Of a DNA stretch of 37,086 nucleotides, positions 16,520-27,542 are shown piece after piece. The notes under the pieces are model-generated. The model did no database searches, was not told the DNA's origin, and was given only the letters and a program-made list of their open reading frames with translations. Source of the stretch: Deltaproteobacteria bacterium (GTDB taxonomy: Bacteria > Myxococcota_A > Polyangia > Haliangiales > Haliangiaceae); contig JAFAOG010000357.1 in assembly GCA_019237945.1 (NCBI GenBank), positions 1 to 37,086 on the forward strand, in the 5' to 3' direction. The position numbers and the translations under genes are program-made. How positions within the stretch are numbered: the first letter of the stretch is position 1; the number at the start of each line of letters is the position of its first letter.

Positions 16520-19185
16520 TCGGTCCGCAGCGCCTGCATCGGATCCATGCGCATCGCGCGGCGCGCTGGCATCACGATCGCGGCGAGCGCGAGCAGCGAG
16601 ACGGCGAGCCCCACCATGGCGAGCGTCAGCGGATCCGTCGGCGACACGCCGTAGACGAGCGCGCCCGCATAGGGGCCCGCCGCCAGCGCCCCCGCGAGGC
16701 CGAGCACGAGGCCCAAGAGCAGCAGGCGGCCGCCCTGGCGCAACACGAGGCGCAGGATGTCGGAGGCGCGCGCTCCGAGGGCGATGCGAATGCCGATCTC
16801 CGTCGTGCGCTGCGCGACGATGTACGCGAGGACGCCGTAGACGCCAATGCACGAGAGCAGCAGCGCGAGCGCGGCGAACGCGACGAGCACGTACATCGAG
16901 AACCGGCGCGCACCCTGGTAGCCCGCGATGATCTCGTCGGCGGTGCGGACGTTGAACATCACGTCTTCGGGCCCGAGTGCGGGAATCAGCTCGCGCTCCG
17001 TCGCGATCGCGGCGGCGACGTCGCCTCGCGCACGCACGAGCACGGCGATGCCATCGGGGGCGCCGGCCATCGCGTCGTCGGGGAGCTGCCAGAACGGCTG
17101 GTAGAGCTGGGCGCGCACCGGGCTCGTGTCGTCGCGGTCGAGGCCCCACTGCTTGGTGTGGGCGACGACGCCGATGACCTCGACGGGCTTGTCGAAGCCG
17201 TCGTCGTCGGTGCGGATGTGCTTGCCGATCGGGTCCTCGCCGCCGAAGTGCTCGCGCGCGAATTCGTCGTCGATCACGACAACCGGTGGCGCGTGCTCGT
17301 CATCGTGGTCGCTGAAGAAGCGACCGTGGACGAGGCGCAGGTGCATCGTCACGGCGTAGCCGGGGCCGACGATGAAGCGCTGCGCCGACGGGCGGTTCGG
17401 CGGAGGCGGCTTGCCGTCGATCACGAGCTGCACCTGGTCATCGGCTTCGATCGGAACCTCGCCGGCCAGCGACATCGCCGACGTTTGCGGCGACGCGGCG
17501 AGCGCGGTCTCGATCCGCCGCAGCTCGGCACGGATCCGGTCCGCCGGGGCGTGCTTGAGCGCCGGCGACAGCGATAGCCCGAACGTGATCACGCCTGCGC
17601 GGTCGTAGCCGGGATCGTCGGTCGCGAGGTGCACGACGGTGCGCACGACCGCGGCCGCGCCGGCGAGCAGCACGAACGTCATCGCGAGCTGACACACGAC
17701 GAACGTGCTCTGCGCCCGGTAGCGCGTCGTGCTCGGGCCGCGGCCGCCTTCCTTGAGCGTGTCGTGGAGGTCGGCGCGCCGCGAGCGAAGAGCCGGCGTC
17801 AGGCCCGCGATCAGGCCGGCGAGGATCGAGATCGCGGCCGTGAACGCGAGCAGACCGCCATCGAGCCGCAGCGCACCGACATGCGCGAGCCCGTGCGGCA
17901 GCAGCGCGAACAGCGTGTCGCTGCACCACCACGCGACGAACAGCCCGAGCGCACCGCCCATCAGCCCGAGCAGCACGCTCTCGGTCAGCAGCTGGCGCAC
18001 GATGCGCCCCGTGCTGGCACCGAGCGCGAGGCGGATCGCGATCTCGCGCGAGCGTCCGGCCGACCGCGCGAGCACGAGGTTCGCGACGTTGACGCACGCG
18101 ATCAGCAGCACGAGCGCGACCGCCGCGAACAGCAGCAGCACGTACGGACGCGTGTTCCCGAACACCGCCTCGCGCAGCGGGTCGATCGTCGCGCCCATCG
18201 AGCGGTTCGTCTCGGGATACTGCTGCGCGAGCCGCTGCGTCACGCCGCCGATGTCCGCGCGCGCCTGCTCGATCGTCACGCCCGGCGCGAGCCGCCCGAT
18301 GCCGTGCATGCCGAGCCCCGCGCCGCGCCGCTTCAGCGCATCGGGATCGATCTGGCCGATCGGCATGTAGACGTCGGGCGCCGCCCCGCCCGCGATCACG
18401 TGGAGGTCCGGCCCGGCCGGCATCACGCCGATCACCGTGTACCCCTTGCCGTCGAGCACGATCGAACGCCCGACGACATCCGCCCGGCCGCCGAGCTTTC
18501 CCTTCCACAGTCGCTCGCCCACGACGACGTTCGCCGGCCCACCAGGCTCGGCCTCGCCGCGCGCGAACGCCCGCCCGAGCAGCGGTGCCGTCCCGAGCAC
18601 GACGAAGTAGTCCGACGACACGAGCGCCGCCGTCACGCGCTCCGCCGCGCCGCTTCCGGTCAGCGTGAACGCGCCGTCGCGCGAGATCGCCATCGCGGCG
18701 AACGTGTGGTTGCCGCGCTGCCAGTCGAGGAAGTTCGGGAACGAGATCGAGCCGCGCTCGAACTGCGGATGATGGCCATGCAGGCGCACCAGCTCGTCGG
18801 GCGCGTCATACGGCAGCGGCTGTCGCAGCGACGCATCGACGAGCGAGAACATCGCCGTGTTGATGCCGATGCCGAGCGCGAGCGTGATCACCGCGACCGC
18901 CGTGAACACCGGCGCCCGCCGCAGCACGCGCAGCCCGTACCTCACATCGGTCGCGAGGTCCTCGATCGGCCGCGTGCCGCGCGCCTGCCGGCAGTCCTCC
19001 TTCACCACCTCGACACCCCCGAGCTCCACCCGCGCGAGCCGCTCCGCCTCCGCGCGCGGCTTCCCCGCCGCCACGTGCGCGGCGATCGACTGCTCGAGAT
19101 GAAACTGCAGCTCGTCGGCCAGCTCGCGCTCGACCGCCGATCGCCGGAACAACGCGCGCAGCCGGAACCGCAGGTCGCGCAGCAT
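16516..19185 (-). CDS. ADOP/MacB-type ABC transporter permease (FtsX/MacB_PCD duplicated)
   Basis: MLRDLRFRLRALFRRSAVERELADELQFHLEQ...DVRYGLRVLRRAPVFTAVAVITLALGIGINTAMFSLVDA...NVANLVLARSAGRSREIAIRLALGASTGRIVRQLLTES...C-term VYGVLAYIVAQRTTEIGIRIALGA...PARRAMRMDPMQALRTD. Confidence 0.93.
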   Translation of the reverse strand: MLRDLRFRLRALFRRSAVERELADELQFHLEQSIAAHVAAGKPRAEAERLARVELGGVEVVKEDCRQARGTRPIEDLATDVRYGLRVLRRAPVFTAVAVITLALGIGINTAMFSLVDASLRQPLPYDAPDELVRLHGHHPQFERGSISFPNFLDWQRGNHTFAAMAISRDGAFTLTGSGAAERVTAALVSSDYFVVLGTAPLLGRAFARGEAEPGGPANVVVGERLWKGKLGGRADVVGRSIVLDGKGYTVIGVMPAGPDLHVIAGGAAPDVYMPIGQIDPDALKRRGAGLGMHGIGRLAPGVTIEQARADIGGVTQRLAQQYPETNRSMGATIDPLREAVFGNTRPYVLLLFAAVALVLLIACVNVANLVLARSAGRSREIAIRLALGASTGRIVRQLLTESVLLGLMGGALGLFVAWWCSDTLFALLPHGLAHVGALRLDGGLLAFTAAISILAGLIAGLTPALRSRRADLHDTLKEGGRGPSTTRYRAQSTFVVCQLAMTFVLLAGAAAVVRTVVHLATDDPGYDRAGVITFGLSLSPALKHAPADRIRAELRRIETALAASPQTSAMSLAGEVPIEADDQVQLVIDGKPPPPNRPSAQRFIVGPGYAVTMHLRLVHGRFFSDHDDEHAPPVVVIDDEFAREHFGGEDPIGKHIRTDDDGFDKPVEVIGVVAHTKQWGLDRDDTSPVRAQLYQPFWQLPDDAMAGAPDGIAVLVRARGDVAAAIATERELIPALGPEDVMFNVRTADEIIAGYQGARRFSMYVLVAFAALALLLSCIGVYGVLAYIVAQRTTEIGIRIALGARASDILRLVLRQGGRLLLLGLVLGLAGALAAGPYAGALVYGVSPTDPLTLAMVGLAVSLLALAAIVMPARRAMRMDPMQALRTD

Positions 19186-19187
19186 CG

Positions 19188-19538
19188 CTACCGCTTCGTC
19201 CCCGCCAGCACGAGCTCCACCGCCGCGACCAGCCGGTACCACTCGTGGGCGTCCGCTTCGAGCTGCTTGCGCCCCGCGGCGGTCAGCCGGTAGTACTTCG
19301 CCTGCCGGTTGTTCTCCGACGCGCGCCACGTCGCCGCGATCCAGCCCTGCCGCTCGAGCCGGTGAAGCGCGGGATACAGCGACCCCTGCTGGATCTGCAG
19401 CTCGTCGCGAGACACCTGCTTGATCCGCTCGCTGATCGCCCACCCGTGCTGCTCGCCGAGCGACAGCGTCCGCAAGATCAACAGATCCAGCGTTCCCTGA
19501 GGCAGATCCAGCTTGCGATTCGCGGTTTCCCCTTTCAC
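19188..19538 (-). CDS. PadR family transcriptional regulator
   Basis: VKGETANRKLDLPQGTLDLLILRTLSLGEQHGWAISERIKQVSRDELQIQQGSLYPALHRLERQGWIAATWRASENNRQAKYYRLTAAGRKQLEAD; directly upstream of the ADOP permease. Confidence 0.93.
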   Translation of the reverse strand: MKGETANRKLDLPQGTLDLLILRTLSLGEQHGWAISERIKQVSRDELQIQQGSLYPALHRLERQGWIAATWRASENNRQAKYYRLTAAGRKQLEADAHEWYRLVAAVELVLAGTKR

Positions 19539-19602
19539 TTCGACAAGAGATACCAGCGCTCCTGTAGAAGCGCAAGGGGAAACCCCGTGGCACTCTCGCG
19601 CC

Positions 19603-20232
19603 GTGCGCCGCCTCCACCGCTGGCTCGCGATCGTCCTGGTCGTCCCGCTCGTCGTCTGGACGGTCACGGGCCTGCTCTTCCACCTCAAGCCGGGCTGGTC
19701 GCGCGCCTACGACCAGCTCTCCGCCGAGCGCCCGCTCGCGCCGCCGCTTCCCACCGCGACGTCGGATGCACTCGCCGCCGCCGCGGCCGCTCCGATCGAA
19801 CGCCTCGAGCTGTTCGGCACCGCGCTCGGCCCGCTCTACCGCATCACGACGCACGACAAGACGCTGCTCCTCGACACCGCGCTCCACGCCCGCTCGCCGC
19901 TCTCCGCCGACGACGCCCGCACGCTCGCCCTCGACGCCGTCGCCCACTCCGCCCACGCCGCCGACTACGGCGCCCCCGCCGCCACCGACGTCGCGCCCGA
20001 CACCGTCCGCATCACGTTCGCGCATGCCGAGGTCGACGTCGACCGCGCGACCGCCAGCATCTCGCAGCACGGCCGCGACACGGCGCGCATCGACTGGCTC
20101 TACCGCCTGCACTACCTGTCGTGGACGGGCAACCGCACGTTCGACCGCATCCTCGCCGTGCTCGGCCTGGCGCTCGTGTGGATCGTGATGATCCCGGGGA
20201 TCGTGCTGTTCGTGCGCCGCGCGAACCGCTAG
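19603..20232 (+). CDS. PepSY-type membrane-anchored protein
   Basis: VRRLHRWLAIVLVVPLVVWTVTGLLFHLKPGWSRAYDQLS... and C-term RIDWLYRLHYLSWTGNRTFDRILAVLGLALVWIVMIPGIVLFVRR: PepSY_TM-like N- and C-terminal helices. Confidence 0.7.
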   Translation: MRRLHRWLAIVLVVPLVVWTVTGLLFHLKPGWSRAYDQLSAERPLAPPLPTATSDALAAAAAAPIERLELFGTALGPLYRITTHDKTLLLDTALHARSPLSADDARTLALDAVAHSAHAADYGAPAATDVAPDTVRITFAHAEVDVDRATASISQHGRDTARIDWLYRLHYLSWTGNRTFDRILAVLGLALVWIVMIPGIVLFVRRANR

Positions 20233-21782
20233 CGGCACAGCTCGCCGAAGTAGCTCATCAGGGCGGCCTGCACTCCGGCGTCATCGTGAATCGCCTCGCG
20301 CGTTCCGCCGTGCCGGCGCGTGAGGAACTCCGTGTACGACACCGCGAACATCTCGTCCTCGTTCTTCAGTGCGTACGTGGTCGTGGCGTAGCCGACGCGG
20401 CGTGCGTTCTCGTAGATCGCGGCGAATGGCGCCGCGCGCGCATCGTCCAGGTGAAAATAGACAAGGTGCGCGAGCTCGTGCGCGAAGGTCCAGGGATGAT
20501 CGCTCGCGATATCGAGCAGGCCCTCGACCTTCGCGATCGCACCGCGCATCGTCGCGACGCCACCGAGCGCGTCGTAGCTGCGGTGGTCGTCCTTCGCACG
20601 CTTGCCGGCGACGTGCTCGAACAGGCCGATATCGGTTGCCCGCACGTCGATCGGCAGCACGCGGATCGTCACGCCGCGCTCGGCGAGCACGGGCAACACC
20701 GAGGAGAACGGCTCGATGGATGCCGAGACGACGCGTCGCTCGAGCTCGGTCAGCGCGCGCCAGTCCGGCACGAGGGCCGTGATCTCGGATGTCGCAGCGG
20801 GCGCGACGCGCAGGCGCTCCGCGCGGCGGTGCAGCTCGTACTTGTCGTGATCGAGCACGGCGCCAATGCCGAGGAACGCGGCGGCACACCGGCCATCGCT
20901 CTCGCAGGCCTGATCGAACGTCTTGCGCGCCGCTGCGAGATCACCACGGCGAAGCTGTGCGCTGCCGACGAGGGCGAGCCCTTGCGCATTCGACCCGCCG
21001 CAGGCTCGCCCGCGCGCCTCCGTCGTGTCCGGATCCTGCAGCTCGAGCACCTCGGCGACCCGTCCACTCGTGCTCGCAAGCCGAGCGCCGAGCAGGCGGT
21101 AGTTCACGCCGGCGCGCGCATTCAAACGCCCCGACGCCGCCGCGAGCTCGATCGTCGCCTCGCGGCCATGGATCTCGGCGTAGACATCCTTGCGCAGGCG
21201 GTCGGCGTCCTGCGCGCGCGCGATCAGGCCCTGCCGATCCGGAACGCTCCACGGCTCGCGCAGCTGCGCCTCGTACTGTTCGCACACGCGCTGCAAGATC
21301 TCGAGTGCATCCTGCGACTCCCCGCGCAGGAACAGTGCCTCCGCGAGCCGCGCATCGATCTCGCGATCTCCCTCGTGCGCGAAGCCACGCAGCAGTGTGA
21401 CCGCGTCGTCGAGCTGCTCCGTCGTGATCAACAGATCGGCCAGCGCGAGCGCCGCGGGAACGTCTCGCGGCTTCGATGCGACCACCCGGCGTTGCGCCGC
21501 GATGGCCGACTGGACGTCGCCAAGCTCGCGGTGAACCGCCGCCGCGAGACCGTGGAGCTCCGGCTCGTTGGGTGCGAGCTCGAGAGCGCGCGCGATCGCG
21601 TGGCGAGCCGCGTTGAACCGCTCGTCATCGACCAGCTCGTGGACGAGCGTGAAGTACGCGCTGGCGCGCAGATCCGCCGGTAGCTCCTCGAGCGGCGCAT
21701 GATCCGCGAGGTCGCCATCTTCGCGCACCGCCGCGAACGCTCGCGCGACCGCCTTGCGAACCTTCGCCTTACGACCGAACAC
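20229..21782 (-). CDS. TPR-repeat protein with C-terminal HExxH zincin-like metallopeptidase domain
   Basis: VFGRKAKVRKAVARAFAAVRE...TPR region...HPWTFAHELAHLVYFHLDDARA...ALKNEDEMFAVSYTEFLTRR. Start trimmed to GTG at 21782. Confidence 0.75.
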   Translation of the reverse strand: MFGRKAKVRKAVARAFAAVREDGDLADHAPLEELPADLRASAYFTLVHELVDDERFNAARHAIARALELAPNEPELHGLAAAVHRELGDVQSAIAAQRRVVASKPRDVPAALALADLLITTEQLDDAVTLLRGFAHEGDREIDARLAEALFLRGESQDALEILQRVCEQYEAQLREPWSVPDRQGLIARAQDADRLRKDVYAEIHGREATIELAAASGRLNARAGVNYRLLGARLASTSGRVAEVLELQDPDTTEARGRACGGSNAQGLALVGSAQLRRGDLAAARKTFDQACESDGRCAAAFLGIGAVLDHDKYELHRRAERLRVAPAATSEITALVPDWRALTELERRVVSASIEPFSSVLPVLAERGVTIRVLPIDVRATDIGLFEHVAGKRAKDDHRSYDALGGVATMRGAIAKVEGLLDIASDHPWTFAHELAHLVYFHLDDARAAPFAAIYENARRVGYATTTYALKNEDEMFAVSYTEFLTRRHGGTREAIHDDAGVQAALMSYFGELCR

Positions 21783-21802
21783 CGCGAGGAGCCTAACTCG
21801 CG

Positions 21803-24097
<2,295 letters not shown>

Positions 24098-24137
24098 ACC
24101 GCGTGTCTAGCACGCGGCTACGACACTGCTCAGATGT

Positions 24138-27100
24138 CTAGAACGTCAGGCGCAGGCCGAGACGACCGTACGCCGGCGCGTAGCGCGAGTTGGTATTGTG
24201 GAAGTTCGGGTTGCGACCGATCGGCGTCGACGTCTCGCCGCCGTTCTTGTCGAGCTCCTTGACCCAGATGAGGTCCTCGTACGTGCCACCCGAGACCGGG
24301 TTCGCGTTCTGGACCTCGCCGCCGACGCCACCCGCCGCCAGCTTGACCGGCGGAGCGTACGTGTTGTCGACGCCCGCCGTGCCCTGACGGTTGTAGACGT
24401 TGTAGATGTCGACGAAGAACTCGAGCGTCATGCCCTTGCCGATGTTGCGACCGTAGCCGACGTGGAGGTCGAGGCCGTGGTCGAAGTCGGTGCGGCCGAG
24501 CTCGCCGCGCGGCAGCAGGAACGACTCGTCCGGTCCGTAGAGGTAGTGCGCCGCGAGCGCGTTCTCCGGGATACCCGAGAGCGCGCGGAAGCGAATACCG
24601 GTGGTCAGCGAGCCGGCCTTCTTGAGGTCGAACGTGTAGTAGCCATCTAGCTTGATGTAGTGCGGGCGATCCGTCGGCAGCGGGCCGATGTGGTTCGCGA
24701 GCAGCTCGATGAGGTCGTACTGCGACGAGATGTTCGGGTCGACCTGGCCGTTGTCGTAGGAGACGAGGCCCGGGTAGTTACCCTCGGTGCGCGAGTACGT
24801 GTACGAGCCCTGGACGTAGAGCGCCTTGCTGAACCGGCGCGTCAGCGTGAACTGCAGCGCGTTGTAGTCGCGGCGCGGCTTGTCGAAGATGCGCGAGCCC
24901 TGGAACAGCTTGAGCTGGTTCTGGAGCTTGCCCTTCGCGATCGGGTCGTCCGTGCGGTTGATGCGATCCTGGAGCGCCTTCTCCTCGTCGGTCGAGAACT
25001 CGCCCGGGTTACCGATGATGTACGTCTGCGCGCCGTCGGTCGAGAAGTCCTCGATCACGCGGCCGAGGCGGCGGTTCTGGTACGACACGCCGATCTTGAG
25101 ATCGTCGAGGATCTCGTACTCCATGCCGGTGATGATCTCGTCCATGTACTGCGGAGCGATGCCCGGCTCGACGTAGACGCCACTGGCGCCGATCAGGTTC
25201 TCGGCGAGGCCGGCCTGCGCGTTCGAGTTCGCGCAGCCGACGCCGTTCGGGCCGCCGATCTTCGGATCGGTCATGCCGCACTGGCTCGCCGTGAAGATCT
25301 GGCGATAGGTGACCTCGCCGCCGAACGAGCGGTCGTTGATGTCCATCGGGATCGACTCGTAGAACCGGCCCCAGTGGGCGTAGACCTTCGAGCGACCTTC
25401 CTTCGTCCAGTCGTAGAGCAGACCGACGCGCGGCGCCCACATGTTGGTGAGCGACATCGCGTTCGTGCCGAGCTTGACGCCCGTCAGCGGGTCGATCGTG
25501 TTGCGCAGGAACTCGGCGTAGCGGAGGCGCTGCTCCTCGTAGCGCAGACCGACGTTGAGCGTCAGGTTCGGCTGGATCTGCCACGAGTCACGGACGTACG
25601 CGGCCCAGTTGAGCGTCTCGCCCTGGATCTGCGTGCCCGGCGAGCCCGGCGTACCGCCGAGGTAGTCGCACTTGTAGCTCATCGGCTTCGCGTTCGGACC
25701 GCTCGCGTTCGGATCGGGCGTGCGGCACGTGTTGTCGAAGCGCGGGTCGGTGTTGTTCTGGTCGGTCAGCTGGACCCAGCGGTTGACGTACACCTGGCCG
25801 GGACCGACGAAGTTCTCGATGAACGCGCCGCCCGAGTAGAGGCGCGCCTTGTCGGACAGGTTGTCCTCGCCGTCGATACCGGCCTTGATCTCGTGGCTAC
25901 CGGCCGCCTTCACGCGCTGCGTGAGCGAGAGCTTGGCGGAGCGGCGCTGCTCGGTGTCGCGGTTGATCGAGCCCGGGCCGCCGATCACGTAGCTGCGGCT
26001 CGACATCGGGCAGTTGACGATCAGCGGGTACTTGTCGGAGCTGCCGATCGGGCCGTCGGTGCAGCCCGCCATCGTCGTGCTGGACTCGCTGTCGCCCATC
26101 TGGCCGAGGTGGCCCCAGTGGCCGAGGTCGCCGTCGAGCAGGACCTGGAGCGGCACGTTCTCGAGCGTCGGATCGAGCGCATCGGTCTGGACGTTATCGC
26201 GGTGCCAGCCGACGACCGCCTCGACCTCGGTCTTGTTGTCGTTGAACTTCGACGTCCACTTCGCGGACACGTCGGTCGTCAGGTCGGTGTACTGGTAGCC
26301 GTTGACCGCCGGGCCGAACAGGCCGGGGTTGCGACCGGCGCTCGGCTGCGCCTGGACGCTGATCTGGCCCTGGTGCTCCGGGGTGACCGCGTAGTTGATC
26401 TTGCCGAGCGCGTTGTACGTGTGACCGCTCGAGCTGCGGACTTCGGTGTCCAGCAGATCCGTGATGTAGAAGCCGGTCTTCGGATCGATGTCCGGGATGC
26501 CATCGCGGTTCGCCGGATCGCACGTCGAGAGCGTGCCGTCCGCCATCACCTTGTGGCAGTCGGTCTGGCTCTTCGTGTAGCGCGTGTAGTCGACCTGCGA
26601 GAACGCCGGCGCGAAGCCGACGAAGAACCAGGCCTTGTCCTTGATGATCGGGCCACCGAGCTCGAAGCCGAAGTCGGCGTTGTAGGCGATGTCGCCCTTG
26701 GCATCGATCGAGCCGGCGTTGATCGGCGTCGTCTTCGCGGCGGCGGTCAGTGCGCCGGGCTGGAAGTAACCGAATACCGAGCCCTTGAACTCGTTGCTAC
26801 CCGACTTCGTGACGACGTTGACGACGCCACCGGTCGCGCGGCCGAACTCGGCGTTGTAGCCACCGGTGATGACCTCGATCTCCTCGATGAAGTCGTTGAT
26901 CACCGGCGAGCCGACCGTGCCGAACGTCAGGCCGGTCGTGTTGACGCCGTCGACGTAGTACTGGTTCTCGAGCGACGAAGATCCCGAGAACGACACGCCG
27001 ACGCCGTCGCTCTGCGAGCCGGCCGCAGCGCCGAGCGTCGACTCGAACGTGCGTCCCGGCACCGGGATGTTCTTCATGTAGTTCTTGTCGATCGTGATGC

Positions 27101-27530
27101 CCTGCGTCGTCGACGTCGGGTCGATCGTCGGCGCGGTCGCCTTGACGTGAATCGTCTCGCCGCCGGCCTTCGACTGGTCGAGCTTCTGCGAGACGCTGAC
27201 GGTCTTGTTGACGCCGATGTAGATGCCACTGCGCTCGAGCGTGATGTCGGCGTAGTAGAACGTGACGAGGTACTCACCGGGCGGGAGCTCGGTGATCTTG
27301 TAGAAGCCCTTCTCGTCCGTGATCGCGGTCTGCGTCTGCGCGATCGCCGGCGACGTCACGATGACGGTGACGCCGGGGAGCGGCTCGCCCGACGCGGCGT
27401 CGGCGACGACGCCCTGGACAGCGCCGCTGGTCGCCGACTGCGCACGCGCCGAGGTGGGATGAACGAGGTGTGTACCGACGAGAGCTCCGGCCCCGGTCAG
27501 CGCTGCGATGAGTAGTTTGCGAGCGTTCAT
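24138..27530 (-). CDS. TonB-dependent receptor with N-terminal carboxypeptidase-regulatory-like domain (Oar-like)
   Basis: MNARKLLIAALTGAGALVGTHLVHPTSARA; GAVQGVVADAASGEPLPGVTVIVTS (CarboxypepD_reg-like); plug IEEIEVITGGYNAEFGRATGGVVNVVTKSGSNEFKGSVFGYF; C-terminal LGLRLTF. Confidence 0.94.
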   Translation of the reverse strand: MNARKLLIAALTGAGALVGTHLVHPTSARAQSATSGAVQGVVADAASGEPLPGVTVIVTSPAIAQTQTAITDEKGFYKITELPPGEYLVTFYYADITLERSGIYIGVNKTVSVSQKLDQSKAGGETIHVKATAPTIDPTSTTQGITIDKNYMKNIPVPGRTFESTLGAAAGSQSDGVGVSFSGSSSLENQYYVDGVNTTGLTFGTVGSPVINDFIEEIEVITGGYNAEFGRATGGVVNVVTKSGSNEFKGSVFGYFQPGALTAAAKTTPINAGSIDAKGDIAYNADFGFELGGPIIKDKAWFFVGFAPAFSQVDYTRYTKSQTDCHKVMADGTLSTCDPANRDGIPDIDPKTGFYITDLLDTEVRSSSGHTYNALGKINYAVTPEHQGQISVQAQPSAGRNPGLFGPAVNGYQYTDLTTDVSAKWTSKFNDNKTEVEAVVGWHRDNVQTDALDPTLENVPLQVLLDGDLGHWGHLGQMGDSESSTTMAGCTDGPIGSSDKYPLIVNCPMSSRSYVIGGPGSINRDTEQRRSAKLSLTQRVKAAGSHEIKAGIDGEDNLSDKARLYSGGAFIENFVGPGQVYVNRWVQLTDQNNTDPRFDNTCRTPDPNASGPNAKPMSYKCDYLGGTPGSPGTQIQGETLNWAAYVRDSWQIQPNLTLNVGLRYEEQRLRYAEFLRNTIDPLTGVKLGTNAMSLTNMWAPRVGLLYDWTKEGRSKVYAHWGRFYESIPMDINDRSFGGEVTYRQIFTASQCGMTDPKIGGPNGVGCANSNAQAGLAENLIGASGVYVEPGIAPQYMDEIITGMEYEILDDLKIGVSYQNRRLGRVIEDFSTDGAQTYIIGNPGEFSTDEEKALQDRINRTDDPIAKGKLQNQLKLFQGSRIFDKPRRDYNALQFTLTRRFSKALYVQGSYTYSRTEGNYPGLVSYDNGQVDPNISSQYDLIELLANHIGPLPTDRPHYIKLDGYYTFDLKKAGSLTTGIRFRALSGIPENALAAHYLYGPDESFLLPRGELGRTDFDHGLDLHVGYGRNIGKGMTLEFFVDIYNVYNRQGTAGVDNTYAPPVKLAAGGVGGEVQNANPVSGGTYEDLIWVKELDKNGGETSTPIGRNPNFHNTNSRYAPAYGRLGLRLTF

Positions 27531-27542
27531 GGGTTCCTCGAC

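Noticed and set aside
19245-21683. 812-aa plus-strand ORF overlapping padR, PepSY-like and TPR-zincin genes
   Set aside because: Spans several real genes on both strands with low-complexity Arg/Ala-rich translation.
24660-27515. 951-aa plus-strand ORF opposite the TonB-dependent receptor
   Set aside because: Arg/Val/Asp/Leu/His-rich antisense shadow with no domain motifs; the minus-strand receptor is clearly the real gene.
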